Source of the DNA: Alphaproteobacteria bacterium
GTDB lineage: Bacteria > Pseudomonadota > Alphaproteobacteria > Reyranellales > Reyranellaceae
Assembly: GCA_947474005.1 (NCBI GenBank)
Contig: CANJHI010000001.1
Location: forward strand, 27,803-91,802
Direction: 5' to 3'
DNA length: 64,000 nt
A model generated the notes under the pieces. That model saw only the letters and a list, made by a program, of their open reading frames with translations, was not told the origin of the DNA and ran no database searches. Shown here piece after piece: positions 9,401-18,198 of this stretch. The position numbers and the translations under genes were made by a program. The number at the start of each line of letters is the position of its first letter. Positions within the stretch are counted from its first letter, which is position 1.

Positions 9401-9560
9401 GGTGGCGTCCCGCCACCAAGAACCTTTGGCCATGCCCCGCCCGGCGCGCCCGCCGGGTATAGTTCCCTGGAGGACCAGGGGAGGTCCCGCGGTCTGTACC
9501 GGATATTCGGTGTCCGACTACTGAACCGTGAGTAGCAAGCACAAGGCCGCCCCACCGCAT
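9401..9560. ncRNA. Candidate structured non-coding region (family unknown)
   Basis: Perfect short-loop hairpins: GGTGGCG-TCC-CGCCACC (9401-9417), CCCGGCG-CGCC-CGCCGGG (9440-9457), CCCTGG-AGGA-CCAGGG (9465-9480); no convincing protein in either strand. Confidence 0.3.
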
Positions 9561-9671
9561 TGACTGTCCGGCAGGTGGGTGGACCGAGGCGCAAAAACGC
9601 GTCCCAGCACATAGTTTTGACGGTCTACTGTGGCCGCCCGAGGTGGGGCCGCAGGGTCAGATTCTCGTCGA

Positions 9672-9742
9672 TGTCACAGGTGGGCGCTCAGCCTGTGTCA
9701 CAACATTTGTCTCAACTTGGTGTGACAATCTGGGATGTGACA
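9672..9742. repeat. Cluster of TGTCACA / TGTGACA heptamers
   Basis: TGTCACA at 9672-9678 and 9696-9702; TGTGACA at 9721-9727 and 9736-9742. Confidence 0.5.
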
Positions 9743-9743
9743 T

Positions 9744-11339
9744 TCACTTGTCGAACCAGACGTCCTCGAAGCGCGAGCCGTTGTAGAGGCTGTTCACCAT
9801 GGGGCTGAAACCCTTGACGTAGGGGTGCCAGCAGCTCCCCGAGGCGTTCCACATGATGATGGGCCGGGCGCCGTCCTCGAGCAGCTGCTTGTCGATCTGC
9901 CAGACGATTTGCTTCCGCTTCTCCACGTCGGTCTCGGCCGACTGCACCGGGAACAGCTTCTCGATCTCGGGATTGCAGTAGCCGGTGTAGTTGCGCTCCG
10001 ACTTGCAGGCGTAGTGCTCGAAATAGGTCTGGTCGGGATCATCGACGCCGTTGCCGGTGGTGTTGAGGCCGATCGAGTAGTCCTTGCGCGCCACCTTGGC
10101 GAACCACAGCGAGGTGTCGACGAGCTCGAGCTCGCCGTCGATGTAGACCTCCTTGAGCTGGTCGATCAGCAGCACGGCGGGGTCGCGGTAGAGCAGGTGG
10201 TTGCGGGTGGCGACTTTTAGCTTGAGCTTCTTGTCCGGTCCGTAGCCCGCCTTCTTCATGATCTCGCGGGCTTCCTCGCGGTTCTTCTTCACGTCGGGTC
10301 CGTAGCCCGGCACCGCGTCGTACATCGCCTGGGGCAGGCCCCACACGCCGTTGGGCGCCGGCTCCATGACGCCGCCGATGTCGGCCTCGCCCTGGTTGAT
10401 GATGTCGATGAAGGTCTTGCGGTCGATGCTGAGCAGCATGGCGCGGCGGACGTCGGCATTGTCGAACGGCGGCGCCTCGCGGTTCACGATCAGGTTGGTG
10501 CTGTTGTTCATCGCCGCCACTTCGCAGATCGCCTTGGGCGACTGGGTCTTCATGTCCTTCAAGAGCGGAATGGTGACGGCATAGGGCGCCGTCATGTCGT
10601 AGCGGTTGGTCACGAAGCCCAGGATCGCCGTGGCGCGGGCCGGCACGATCGAGAACTCGATGCCGTCGAGGTAGGGCTTGCCCTTCTTGAAGTAGTCGGG
10701 ATTGCGGGTGAGCCGCACGATCTCCTTCTGCTTCCATTCGGCGAGCTTGAACGGGCCGGTGCCGATCGGTTTGGTCCGCATTTCGGCGGCCGTGGCGTGG
10801 CAGGGATAGACCGGGCTGTAGCCGGAGGCCAGCAGCACCAGCAGCGAGGGCTGCGGGGCGCCGAGATGGAAGGTCGCCTCATAGTCGCCGTTGGTCGTGA
10901 TCTTCTCGACGTTCCAGTACCATGACGAGCGCGGGTTCTTGCGCAGCTTGGTCTCGCCCTTGCCGGCCAGCATGTCCCACGTGCACTTCACGTCCTTGGA
11001 GGTGAACGGCTTGCCGTCGTGCCATTTCACGCCCTGGTGCAGCTTGAAGGTGAGCTGCTTGCCGTCGGCGCTCCACGCCCAGCTTTCGGCCAGGTCGGGC
11101 CGGATGGTCTTCAGGCTGTTCTGCGGGATCTGCTGATCGAACAGCACCAGGTTGTTGTAGATTCCCATGAAGGGCACGACCGTCGAGGTCGTGGCCTCCT
11201 CGAGGATCGAGGCGCTTGGCGGGTTGTCCTGGAAGTACATCCTGAGCGTCCCGCCGCTCTTCTGCGCCAGCGCCGGAGATGCAGCGATTCCCAGGGCCGC
11301 CAGGGCGCACGATACTCCCGTCCAAAACCGCATTTTCAT
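9744..11339 (-). CDS. ABC transporter substrate-binding protein, family 5 (peptide/opine type)
   Basis: 531 aa; signal peptide, GGTLRMYFQDNPPSASI, PDLAESWAWSADGKQLTFKLHQGVKWHDGKPFTSKDV, DNADVRRAMLLSIDRK. Confidence 0.92.
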   Translation of the reverse strand: MKMRFWTGVSCALAALGIAASPALAQKSGGTLRMYFQDNPPSASILEEATTSTVVPFMGIYNNLVLFDQQIPQNSLKTIRPDLAESWAWSADGKQLTFKLHQGVKWHDGKPFTSKDVKCTWDMLAGKGETKLRKNPRSSWYWNVEKITTNGDYEATFHLGAPQPSLLVLLASGYSPVYPCHATAAEMRTKPIGTGPFKLAEWKQKEIVRLTRNPDYFKKGKPYLDGIEFSIVPARATAILGFVTNRYDMTAPYAVTIPLLKDMKTQSPKAICEVAAMNNSTNLIVNREAPPFDNADVRRAMLLSIDRKTFIDIINQGEADIGGVMEPAPNGVWGLPQAMYDAVPGYGPDVKKNREEAREIMKKAGYGPDKKLKLKVATRNHLLYRDPAVLLIDQLKEVYIDGELELVDTSLWFAKVARKDYSIGLNTTGNGVDDPDQTYFEHYACKSERNYTGYCNPEIEKLFPVQSAETDVEKRKQIVWQIDKQLLEDGARPIIMWNASGSCWHPYVKGFSPMVNSLYNGSRFEDVWFDK

Positions 11340-11416
11340 TCCTCCCTGCCTCGATTTGCAGAGAGGATGAACGGTCGGGCCGGGCGCGTCGAGAACGCTG
11401 CGTTACCGTGCTTCGC

Positions 11417-12211
11417 TTAGCGGATCATGGCCCTGAGCATGGACGAGACCAGGTCGGTGGCGAGCACGAGGACCAGGATCACGATCACGCAGGCCGCGGT
11501 GTCCTCGTAGGCGAACAGCTTCATCGAGCTGATCAGCTCGAAGCCGATACCGCCCGCGCCCACCATGCCGAGCACGGTGGAGACGCGAATGTTGGTCTCG
11601 AAGCGATAGAGCACGACGCCGATCCAGGTCGGCAGGACCTGCGGCAGCACGCCGAACACGATGCGCTGCAGCGTTCCGGCGCCGGCGGCGCGCAAGGCGT
11701 CGAGCGGGCCCTCGTCGATCTCCTCGATGGCCTCGGCGAAGAACTTGCCCAGCATGCCGGCGCCATGCAGCGCGATGGCCAGCACGCCGGCGAACGGGCC
11801 GAGGCCGACGGCGGCCACGAAGATCAGCGCCAGGATGATCTCGTTGATGCCGCGCATCACGTTCAGGACCTGGCGCAGGCCGTGGAACACCCAGGCGTAG
11901 GGCGAGAGGTTGCGCGCGGCGAAAAAGCAGACCGGCAGGGCCAGCACGATGCCAAGCAGCGTGCCCCAGAGCGCGATCTGCACCGTCTCGACGGCGGGCT
12001 TCACCAGCTTCTGCATGAAGGCGAAGTTGGGCGGCAGCATGCGGCTGATGAAGTCGGCAATCCACGGCAGGCCGTCGATGAAGCCGGTGATGCTGAGGTG
12101 GGTGCCCTGGGCCGACCACCACAGCACGGCCGCCGAGAGGCCAAGAATGGGGGCCAGGATCCACCAGCCGAGCGGACCGCGCGGCTTGTTGACGACGAAT
12201 TGCAGGGACAT
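11417..12211 (-). CDS. phnE: Phosphonate ABC transporter permease PhnE
   Basis: 264 aa; VETVQIALWGTLLGIVLALPVCFFAARNLSP, EAIEEIDEGPLDALRAAGAGTLQRIVFGVLPQVLP; next to phnC. Confidence 0.92.
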   Translation of the reverse strand: MSLQFVVNKPRGPLGWWILAPILGLSAAVLWWSAQGTHLSITGFIDGLPWIADFISRMLPPNFAFMQKLVKPAVETVQIALWGTLLGIVLALPVCFFAARNLSPYAWVFHGLRQVLNVMRGINEIILALIFVAAVGLGPFAGVLAIALHGAGMLGKFFAEAIEEIDEGPLDALRAAGAGTLQRIVFGVLPQVLPTWIGVVLYRFETNIRVSTVLGMVGAGGIGFELISSMKLFAYEDTAACVIVILVLVLATDLVSSMLRAMIR

Positions 12212-12213
12212 GG

Positions 12214-13044
12214 CTAGGCCCTTTCTTCGACAGCGGCGGCGGCGATGACCGCCTCAGCCGCGGTGCGCCGGCGCTCGGTGAGGCGCTGGGCGGCGTCGAG
12301 CACGTTGGGATCGTCGAGGCCGGGGTAGATGCTGCGGATGACGTCGCCGCTCACGCCTGATGGTGGGCCGTCATAGACGATCTGGCCGGCGGAGAGGCCG
12401 ACCACGCGCTCGGCGAACTCCAGCGCATAGTCGATCTGGTGCAGGTTGCAGAGCACGGCGATGTTGGATTCCTTGCAGCTCTTCTTGAGATAAGTGAGCA
12501 CGGTGCGCGAGGTCTTGGGATCGAGGCTGGCCACCGGCTCGTCGGCCAGCATGAACTTGGGCTGCTGCGCCAGCGCCCGGGCGATGCCCACCCGCTGCTG
12601 CTCGCCACCCGACAGCGCATCGGCACGGCTCTTGGCCTTGTGCGACATCGCGACCTGTTCCAGGCAATGCATCGCGATACGGACGTCGGCTTCGGGGAAG
12701 AGCTGCAACGAGCTGAGAATGGGTGAGAGATCGGCCATGCGGCCGACCAGCACGTTCTTCAGCACGCTGAGGCGCTTCACCAGATTGTGCTGCTGGAAGA
12801 TCATGGCGACGTTGCGCCGAAGCAGGCGCAGGTCGCGGCGGTTGGACGACAGCGACGTGCCGTCGACCACGATGTTGCCGGCGGTCGGGTCGATCAGCCG
12901 GTTGATGCAGCGCAGCAGCGTCGATTTGCCGGCGCCCGACGGCCCCAGCACGACCACGAACTCGCCGGGCCGGATCGACAGGCTGACGTCGCGCAACGCC
13001 TGGTGCTCGCCGTAGGACTTGGCGAGGCCTTTTATTTCGATCAT
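12214..13044 (-). CDS. phnC: Phosphonate ABC transporter ATP-binding protein PhnC
   Basis: [12 protein letters not shown]...GPSGAGKST (Walker A)...[15 protein letters not shown]...[10 protein letters not shown]; start corrected from the fused 622-aa ORF. Confidence 0.93.
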   Translation of the reverse strand: MIEIKGLAKSYGEHQALRDVSLSIRPGEFVVVLGPSGAGKSTLLRCINRLIDPTAGNIVVDGTSLSSNRRDLRLLRRNVAMIFQQHNLVKRLSVLKNVLVGRMADLSPILSSLQLFPEADVRIAMHCLEQVAMSHKAKSRADALSGGEQQRVGIARALAQQPKFMLADEPVASLDPKTSRTVLTYLKKSCKESNIAVLCNLHQIDYALEFAERVVGLSAGQIVYDGPPSGVSGDVIRSIYPGLDDPNVLDAAQRLTERRRTAAEAVIAAAAVEERA

Positions 13045-13067
13045 GTGCGGCCCCCGATCATCGCCCG

Positions 13068-13946
13068 CTACTTCTGCTTCTTGAGGTCGATGTTCGCGAG
13101 CTTCGCGGTCTCGCGCACGATGTCGTAGGCTTGGTCGTTGGTTTCCTTGAAACCGTTCAGCTTGCCCTGGTCGGACCAGTTGAGGTCCTTGATCGACAGG
13201 AACGCGGCCTTCACCTTGGCCTTCATCTCGGGCGAGAGGTCCTTGCGCCACACCATGGGCGACTCGGGGATCGGCGCGGATTCCCATACGACCTGGATCT
13301 GGTCGGCCTTGATGTGGCCCTTGGCGATGGCGGCATCGAGGATGCGGTCGGCGATGGTGGCGGCGTCGACCTTGCCGTTGGCCACGGCCAGCGCGTTGGC
13401 GTCGTGGGCGCCGGTGAAGAGCACCGTCTTGAAGTCGCGCTTGGGATCGATGCCGGCCTTGATCAGGCCCGCCAGCGGGAAGGCGTAGCCCGAGGTCGAG
13501 GCGGGATCGACGAAGGCGAAGTTCTTGCCCTTGAGATCGTCGAGGGTTTTGATGCCGCTCGACTTCAGGGCGATGATTTTGCTGTGATAGTAGGTGCGGC
13601 CGGCCTTGGCGGTCTCGGCGATGGCGAAGGCCTCGACCGGCGTCACGGTGGTGGCCAGCACGTAGGAGAACGGCCCGAGGTAGGCGATGTCGAGATGCTT
13701 GGCGCGCAAGGCCTCGATGACGCCGTTGTAGTCGGTGGCGACGAAGCCCTGGACCTTGTAGCCGGAGTTCTTCTCGACCGCGTCGAGGATGTCCTTGCTC
13801 TGCGCCAGCATGGCCCGCGAATCCTCCGACGGGATCAAGCCGACCTTGAGGACCTGCGGAGCAGCCTGGGCGTAGGCGCTGCCTGAGCCGGCCAAGAAGG
13901 TGCCGGCGGTGAGAAGTCCGAAATCGCGACGCGTCATCCTGGTCAT
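13068..13946 (-). CDS. phnD: Phosphate/phosphite/phosphonate ABC transporter substrate-binding protein PhnD
   Basis: MTRMTRRDFGLLTAGTFLAGSGSAYAQ signal; LKVGLIPSEDSRAMLAQSKDILDAVEKNSGYKVQGFVATDYNGVIEALRAKHLDIAYLGPFSYV. Confidence 0.92.
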   Translation of the reverse strand: MTRMTRRDFGLLTAGTFLAGSGSAYAQAAPQVLKVGLIPSEDSRAMLAQSKDILDAVEKNSGYKVQGFVATDYNGVIEALRAKHLDIAYLGPFSYVLATTVTPVEAFAIAETAKAGRTYYHSKIIALKSSGIKTLDDLKGKNFAFVDPASTSGYAFPLAGLIKAGIDPKRDFKTVLFTGAHDANALAVANGKVDAATIADRILDAAIAKGHIKADQIQVVWESAPIPESPMVWRKDLSPEMKAKVKAAFLSIKDLNWSDQGKLNGFKETNDQAYDIVRETAKLANIDLKKQK

Positions 13947-13975
13947 TTTTTCCTCCGTTATTCGTCTTTTCTTGT

Positions 13976-15088
13976 TTAAGCGGCCATTTCGGCCAACAAC
14001 GTCTCCCGTCGTCCGATGAAATTGCGACCTCGGTCGCCCGCCAGTGCGTCGTCGACCAGCGCCGCCCAGTCGCGCGCGGCAATGCCGTGCTGGGTGGCGT
14101 CGGGCGAGATGCCGAGCTTCTTCAGTAAGGTTTCCAGCCGCGCTGCACCCGCCGTGAGGTCGGGTCCGAAGATGCGGCGCAGCGAGGCATCGCAGGCGGG
14201 ATCGCAGCCGGCCACGGCGCGCATCACCATGGGCAGGCTGAAGGAACAGGCAATGCCGTGCGGCACGCCGTGATGCAGCGTCAGATGGTAGGAGAGCGCA
14301 TGGGCGAGCGCCGTGCGGGTGTTGGAGAAGGCCAGGCCGGCGAACAGGCTGGCGCGGGCCACGCGCGTCCGCAGGGCCTCGTTTCGGAGATCGTCGGCCA
14401 GCAGCGGCAGGGCGTCGAGCACCTCGCGAGCGGCGACTTCGGCCAGCGATCCCGACACCGGGTTGGCGTTGACGTTCCAGATGCTTTCCAGCGCGTGGCT
14501 GAGCGCATCGAGGCCGGTGCTGATGGTGATGGCGCGCGGCAGCCCAAGGGTCAGCAGCGGATCCACCAGCGCCGCCTCGGGATAGAGCGTGTCGCGGGCC
14601 AGCGAGTATTTCTTCATCGCCCCGGTGTCCCACACCGTGGCCCACGAGGTGACCTCGCTGCCGGTGCCTGCCGTGGTCGGGATGGCGATGATCGGCGTCC
14701 GGCCGAGTGCCTCGCCACCAGTGCCTGTCTCCAAGTGGCGTCGCGCCCTGTCGAAATCTCCTGACGCGGCCGCCAGGACCTTGGCGGCATCCATCACCGA
14801 GCCGCCGCCCAGGGCCACGATCGCCTCGACGGGGCGTGCTGCGGTGGCATAGGTCCGGCAGGACTCGGCCAAGCCGATGAAATCCGGATTGGGGCCGATG
14901 TTGCGCACCATGACGGTGGGCGAGCCGGCCAGCGCCACGACGCGGCGCGTCAACTCGGCAAAGACACCGCCGCCATTGGCGTCGTCGTAGGTCGCCAGGC
15001 AATAGGCCCGGCCGGCCAGGACCTTGCCCAGCGTCTCGAAGACGCCGGCGCCGAACTTCACGTCGACCGGATTACGGTAGCGCCACAT
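13976..15088 (-). CDS. Iron-containing alcohol dehydrogenase (possible phosphonate-linked dehydrogenase/reductase)
   Basis: VALGGGSVMDAAKV, PTTAGTGSEVTSWA, GLDALSHALESIWN, NTRTALAHALSYHLTLHHGVPHGIACSF metal-binding motifs. Confidence 0.88.
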   Translation of the reverse strand: MWRYRNPVDVKFGAGVFETLGKVLAGRAYCLATYDDANGGGVFAELTRRVVALAGSPTVMVRNIGPNPDFIGLAESCRTYATAARPVEAIVALGGGSVMDAAKVLAAASGDFDRARRHLETGTGGEALGRTPIIAIPTTAGTGSEVTSWATVWDTGAMKKYSLARDTLYPEAALVDPLLTLGLPRAITISTGLDALSHALESIWNVNANPVSGSLAEVAAREVLDALPLLADDLRNEALRTRVARASLFAGLAFSNTRTALAHALSYHLTLHHGVPHGIACSFSLPMVMRAVAGCDPACDASLRRIFGPDLTAGAARLETLLKKLGISPDATQHGIAARDWAALVDDALAGDRGRNFIGRRETLLAEMAA

Positions 15089-15195
15089 CCGCGCCTCTCT
15101 CCCATAACTCTGTTGCTCTTTTGTGGACAAGTCTCCGGCCGGGTCTCACATTTATCCAATTCAAAGATTCTCCAACTCACATTGAGAAAATCAAT

Positions 15196-16107
15196 ATGAG
15201 ACACACCCAGCTCCGCTCCTTCCACGCCGTCGCCCAGCGGCTCAGCTTCACCGCGGCGGCGCGCGCGCTCGGCGTCAGCCAGCCCACCATCACCACCCAG
15301 GTGAAGTCGCTCGAGGCCGAATTCGGCCTGGAACTGTTCGTCCGGCGTGGCCGGCGCATCGAGCTCACCGAAACGGGCGGCGGCCTGCTCGACATCACGC
15401 GCCGGCTGTTCTCGGACGAAAAGGAAGCGGCGGACTACCTCAACGAAACGCGGGGGCTGAAGACGGGTCATCTGCGCGTCGGCGCGGTGGGTCCGTACCA
15501 TGTCACCGATATGCTGGCCGCCTTCAACGCGCGCTATCCCGGGATCTACGTGTCGGTGACCGTCGGCAATTCACGCGACACGCTGCGCGACCTGCTGGAC
15601 TACCGCACCGACGTTGCCGTGCTGGCGCATGTCGACCCCGACCTCCGGCTGATCGCGATTCCCTACCGGCGGCACAAGGTCGTGGTCATGTGCCCTGTCG
15701 ACCACGCCTTCGCCCAGCGCCGCACCCTTCGCGCCCGCGATATGGAAGGGCAGCGCCTGATCGTGCGCGAGGCCGGCTCGACGACGCGCCGCGCCTTCGA
15801 TCAGGCGATGCGCGAGGCCGACACGCGGCCCAAGGTCGTGATGGAGATCGGCAGCCGTGAATCGATTCGCGAGGCGGTGGCCAAGGGGATCGGGCTCGGT
15901 GTCGTGTCGGAGGCCGAATACATCCCCGATCCGCGCATCCATGCCCTGCCGGTGACGGATGCGGAGATCTACACCTACGCCCACGTCGTCTATCTCAAGG
16001 AGCGGCAGAACGCGCGCCTGGTGCGCGCTTTCCTCGAAGTGCTGGGCGGATTGCTGGGGGCTAGTTCGCCATCCAGCCGCCGTCGACCATCAGGTTCTCG
16101 CCGGTGA
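15196..16107 (+). CDS. LysR family transcriptional regulator
   Basis: MRHTQLRSFHAVAQRLSFTAAARALGVSQPTITTQVKSLEAEFGLELFVRRGRRIELTETG; divergent from the Fe-ADH; internal ATG chosen. Confidence 0.93.
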   Translation: MRHTQLRSFHAVAQRLSFTAAARALGVSQPTITTQVKSLEAEFGLELFVRRGRRIELTETGGGLLDITRRLFSDEKEAADYLNETRGLKTGHLRVGAVGPYHVTDMLAAFNARYPGIYVSVTVGNSRDTLRDLLDYRTDVAVLAHVDPDLRLIAIPYRRHKVVVMCPVDHAFAQRRTLRARDMEGQRLIVREAGSTTRRAFDQAMREADTRPKVVMEIGSRESIREAVAKGIGLGVVSEAEYIPDPRIHALPVTDAEIYTYAHVVYLKERQNARLVRAFLEVLGGLLGASSPSSRRRPSGSRR

Positions 16108-16819
16108 TGAAGGTCGCTTCGTCGGAAGCGAGGAAGAGGGCCGCATTGGCGACATCCTCCGACCGGCCGAGGCGCGGTAGCGGCGTGCGGTCATTCGAGT
16201 AGTCGATCCAGCGCGGCTCGACTGCGCGGCCACCCTTGCCGGTGAGAATTTTGCCCGGCGCCACCGCGTTGCAGATAATGCTGTCGCGGCCGTAATCCGA
16301 GGCGATCTGGCGCGTGAGATAGACCACGGCCGACTTCGAGACGCCGTAGGAGAAATCCTCGGGCGAGGAGATCATCCCGTGCTGGGAGGAGATGTTGACG
16401 ATGCGCCCGCGCGCCTCGTTGCGGATCTCCTGCGTCAGCATGCGGCGCACGGCGGCGCGGCACATCAGGAAGACGCCGGTGACGTTCACCTCCATCACCC
16501 GGTTCCATTCGTCGAGGCTGGTGTCGGTGAGCTTCTTGCCGCTGCGGATGACGGCGTCGTTGACCACGATGTCGAGCCGGCCGGTCGGCAGCGCGGCCCG
16601 TCGCACGGCCTCGTCGACATCCTTCTCGTTCGAGACGTCACCCTGGAAGAACGGCACGTCCAGGATCTTGTGCGTGGGCTCGCCGCCCTCGACCACCGCC
16701 TCGGTGATGTCCATCAGCAGGAGTGCGGCACCTTCGGCACGGAACCGGGTCGCAATGGCCCGGCCGATGCCCGAGGAGGCGCCGGTAATGAGAGCAGTCT
16801 TCCCGGCGAGCCGTTTCAT
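16061..16819 (-). CDS. SDR family oxidoreductase
   Basis: 252 aa; ALITGASSGIGRAIA, NISSQHG, YGVSKSA. Confidence 0.9.
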   Translation of the reverse strand: MKRLAGKTALITGASSGIGRAIATRFRAEGAALLLMDITEAVVEGGEPTHKILDVPFFQGDVSNEKDVDEAVRRAALPTGRLDIVVNDAVIRSGKKLTDTSLDEWNRVMEVNVTGVFLMCRAAVRRMLTQEIRNEARGRIVNISSQHGMISSPEDFSYGVSKSAVVYLTRQIASDYGRDSIICNAVAPGKILTGKGGRAVEPRWIDYSNDRTPLPRLGRSEDVANAALFLASDEATFITGENLMVDGGWMAN

Positions 16820-16828
16820 CGCCCGGCG

Positions 16829-17629
16829 TCAGCCTCGACGCACACTCGCGCCGCCGTCTACCGGCAAGGTGACGCCCGTGATGAAGCTCGCCTCGTCGGA
16901 AGCTAGGAAGAGCGCGGCGTTGGCCACGTCCCAGCCGGTGCCCATCTTCTTGCCCAGCGGCACCTTGGAATCACGCTCGGCTTCGACCTCGGCGCGCGTC
17001 TTCTTGAAGGTGCGGGCCCGCGTGTCGACGGCCATTGGTGTGTTCATCAGGCCGGGCAGGATGACGTTGGCGCGGATGCCGTACTCGGCGTTCTGGTAGG
17101 CGAGCTGCTCGGTGAAGGACACCATCGCCGCCTTGGTCGCCTTGTAGGCGACGTAGGGATAGGTGGTGATCACCGCCATCGAGGAGATGTTGATGATGGC
17201 GCCGCTCTTCTGGGCGCGCATGATCGGGATCACGTGCTTGGCGGCCAGGATGCAGCTTTTCAGGTTGATCGCCACGCAGCGGTCGAACGCTTCCTCGGTG
17301 ATCTCGAGCAGCTCGGCGTCGCCGCCCGAGAGGCTGACGCCGACGTTGTTGTGCAGGATGTCGATGCGGCCCCAGCGGCTATGCGCATCGGCCACCATGG
17401 CCTTGATCTCGGCCTCCTTGGTGACGTCGGCCTTGAAGGCCATCGCCGTGCCCTGGTTGGCACCGATCATCTCGACCGTTTCCTGGGCCGATTTGAGATT
17501 GTGATCGACGCACAGGACCTTGGCGCCTTCACGCGCGAAGGTGAGGGCCGTGGCGCGGCCGTTGCCCATGCCCTCGCCGGGACTTTGGCCGGCTCCGACG
17601 ACGATGGCGACGCGATCTTTGAGGCGCAT
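16829..17629 (-). CDS. SDR family oxidoreductase
   Basis: 266 aa; VAIVVGAGQSPGEGMGNGRA, NNVGVSLSGG, NISSMAVITTYPYVAYKATKA. Confidence 0.9.
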   Translation of the reverse strand: MRLKDRVAIVVGAGQSPGEGMGNGRATALTFAREGAKVLCVDHNLKSAQETVEMIGANQGTAMAFKADVTKEAEIKAMVADAHSRWGRIDILHNNVGVSLSGGDAELLEITEEAFDRCVAINLKSCILAAKHVIPIMRAQKSGAIINISSMAVITTYPYVAYKATKAAMVSFTEQLAYQNAEYGIRANVILPGLMNTPMAVDTRARTFKKTRAEVEAERDSKVPLGKKMGTGWDVANAALFLASDEASFITGVTLPVDGGASVRRG

Positions 17630-17630
17630 G

Positions 17631-18185
17631 TCAGCTTACTCCCGGAATCGGATACTGCTTCAGGACTTCCTTGTAGTAGGGCTCGTTGTCCATCTTCATG
17701 GTCGCGAGCACGCGTACGACCGCGCAATAGAAGGCGATGGTGAGCACGAGATCGGTCATATGCTCATTGCTGAGGTCCTTCTTGATCTCGGCAAAGGTTT
17801 CATCGGACATGGACAGGTCTCGAACCATCTCGCGCGCCCCTTTCAGGATCGCGCGAGCGAGAGGCTCCAGCTTGGACGGCTTGCCCTCGGTCTCAAGGAA
17901 GAGGTTCTGGATGTCCTCGTCGGTGACGCCGAATTCCTTGCCGATCTTCACGTGGTGCGTGAACTCGTATTCCGACTTCTCCATCCAGCCGACCTGCAGG
18001 ATGGCGAGCTCGCGCAGCCTCGAATCGAGCGTGCTCTTGTTGCGGATGTAGCCGCCGATACCATGGAAGGCACGCGCCATGCCGGGCGAATTGACGAGCA
18101 AACGCGTGAGATTGATCGGCCGCTTCAGAAGTTCCTTGTGTTCGGGCGGAAGCTGATCGACATCGAGATAGGGCAGGCGGGCCAT
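17631..18185 (-). CDS. Carboxymuconolactone decarboxylase family protein
   Basis: 184 aa; LDSRLRELAILQVGWMEKSEYEFTHHVKIGKEFGVTDEDIQ. Confidence 0.85.
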   Translation of the reverse strand: MARLPYLDVDQLPPEHKELLKRPINLTRLLVNSPGMARAFHGIGGYIRNKSTLDSRLRELAILQVGWMEKSEYEFTHHVKIGKEFGVTDEDIQNLFLETEGKPSKLEPLARAILKGAREMVRDLSMSDETFAEIKKDLSNEHMTDLVLTIAFYCAVVRVLATMKMDNEPYYKEVLKQYPIPGVS

Positions 18186-18198
18186 CTTGTTCGTCTCC

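Noticed and set aside
9211-9612. 133-aa minus-strand ORF covering the hairpin region
   Set aside because: No recognisable domain; frame crosses several perfect hairpins and an AT-rich promoter-like stretch, so coding is unlikely though not excluded.
12214-14082. 622-aa apparent fusion including PhnC
   Set aside because: Upstream part is an off-frame reading of phnD; PhnC has its own ATG at 13044.
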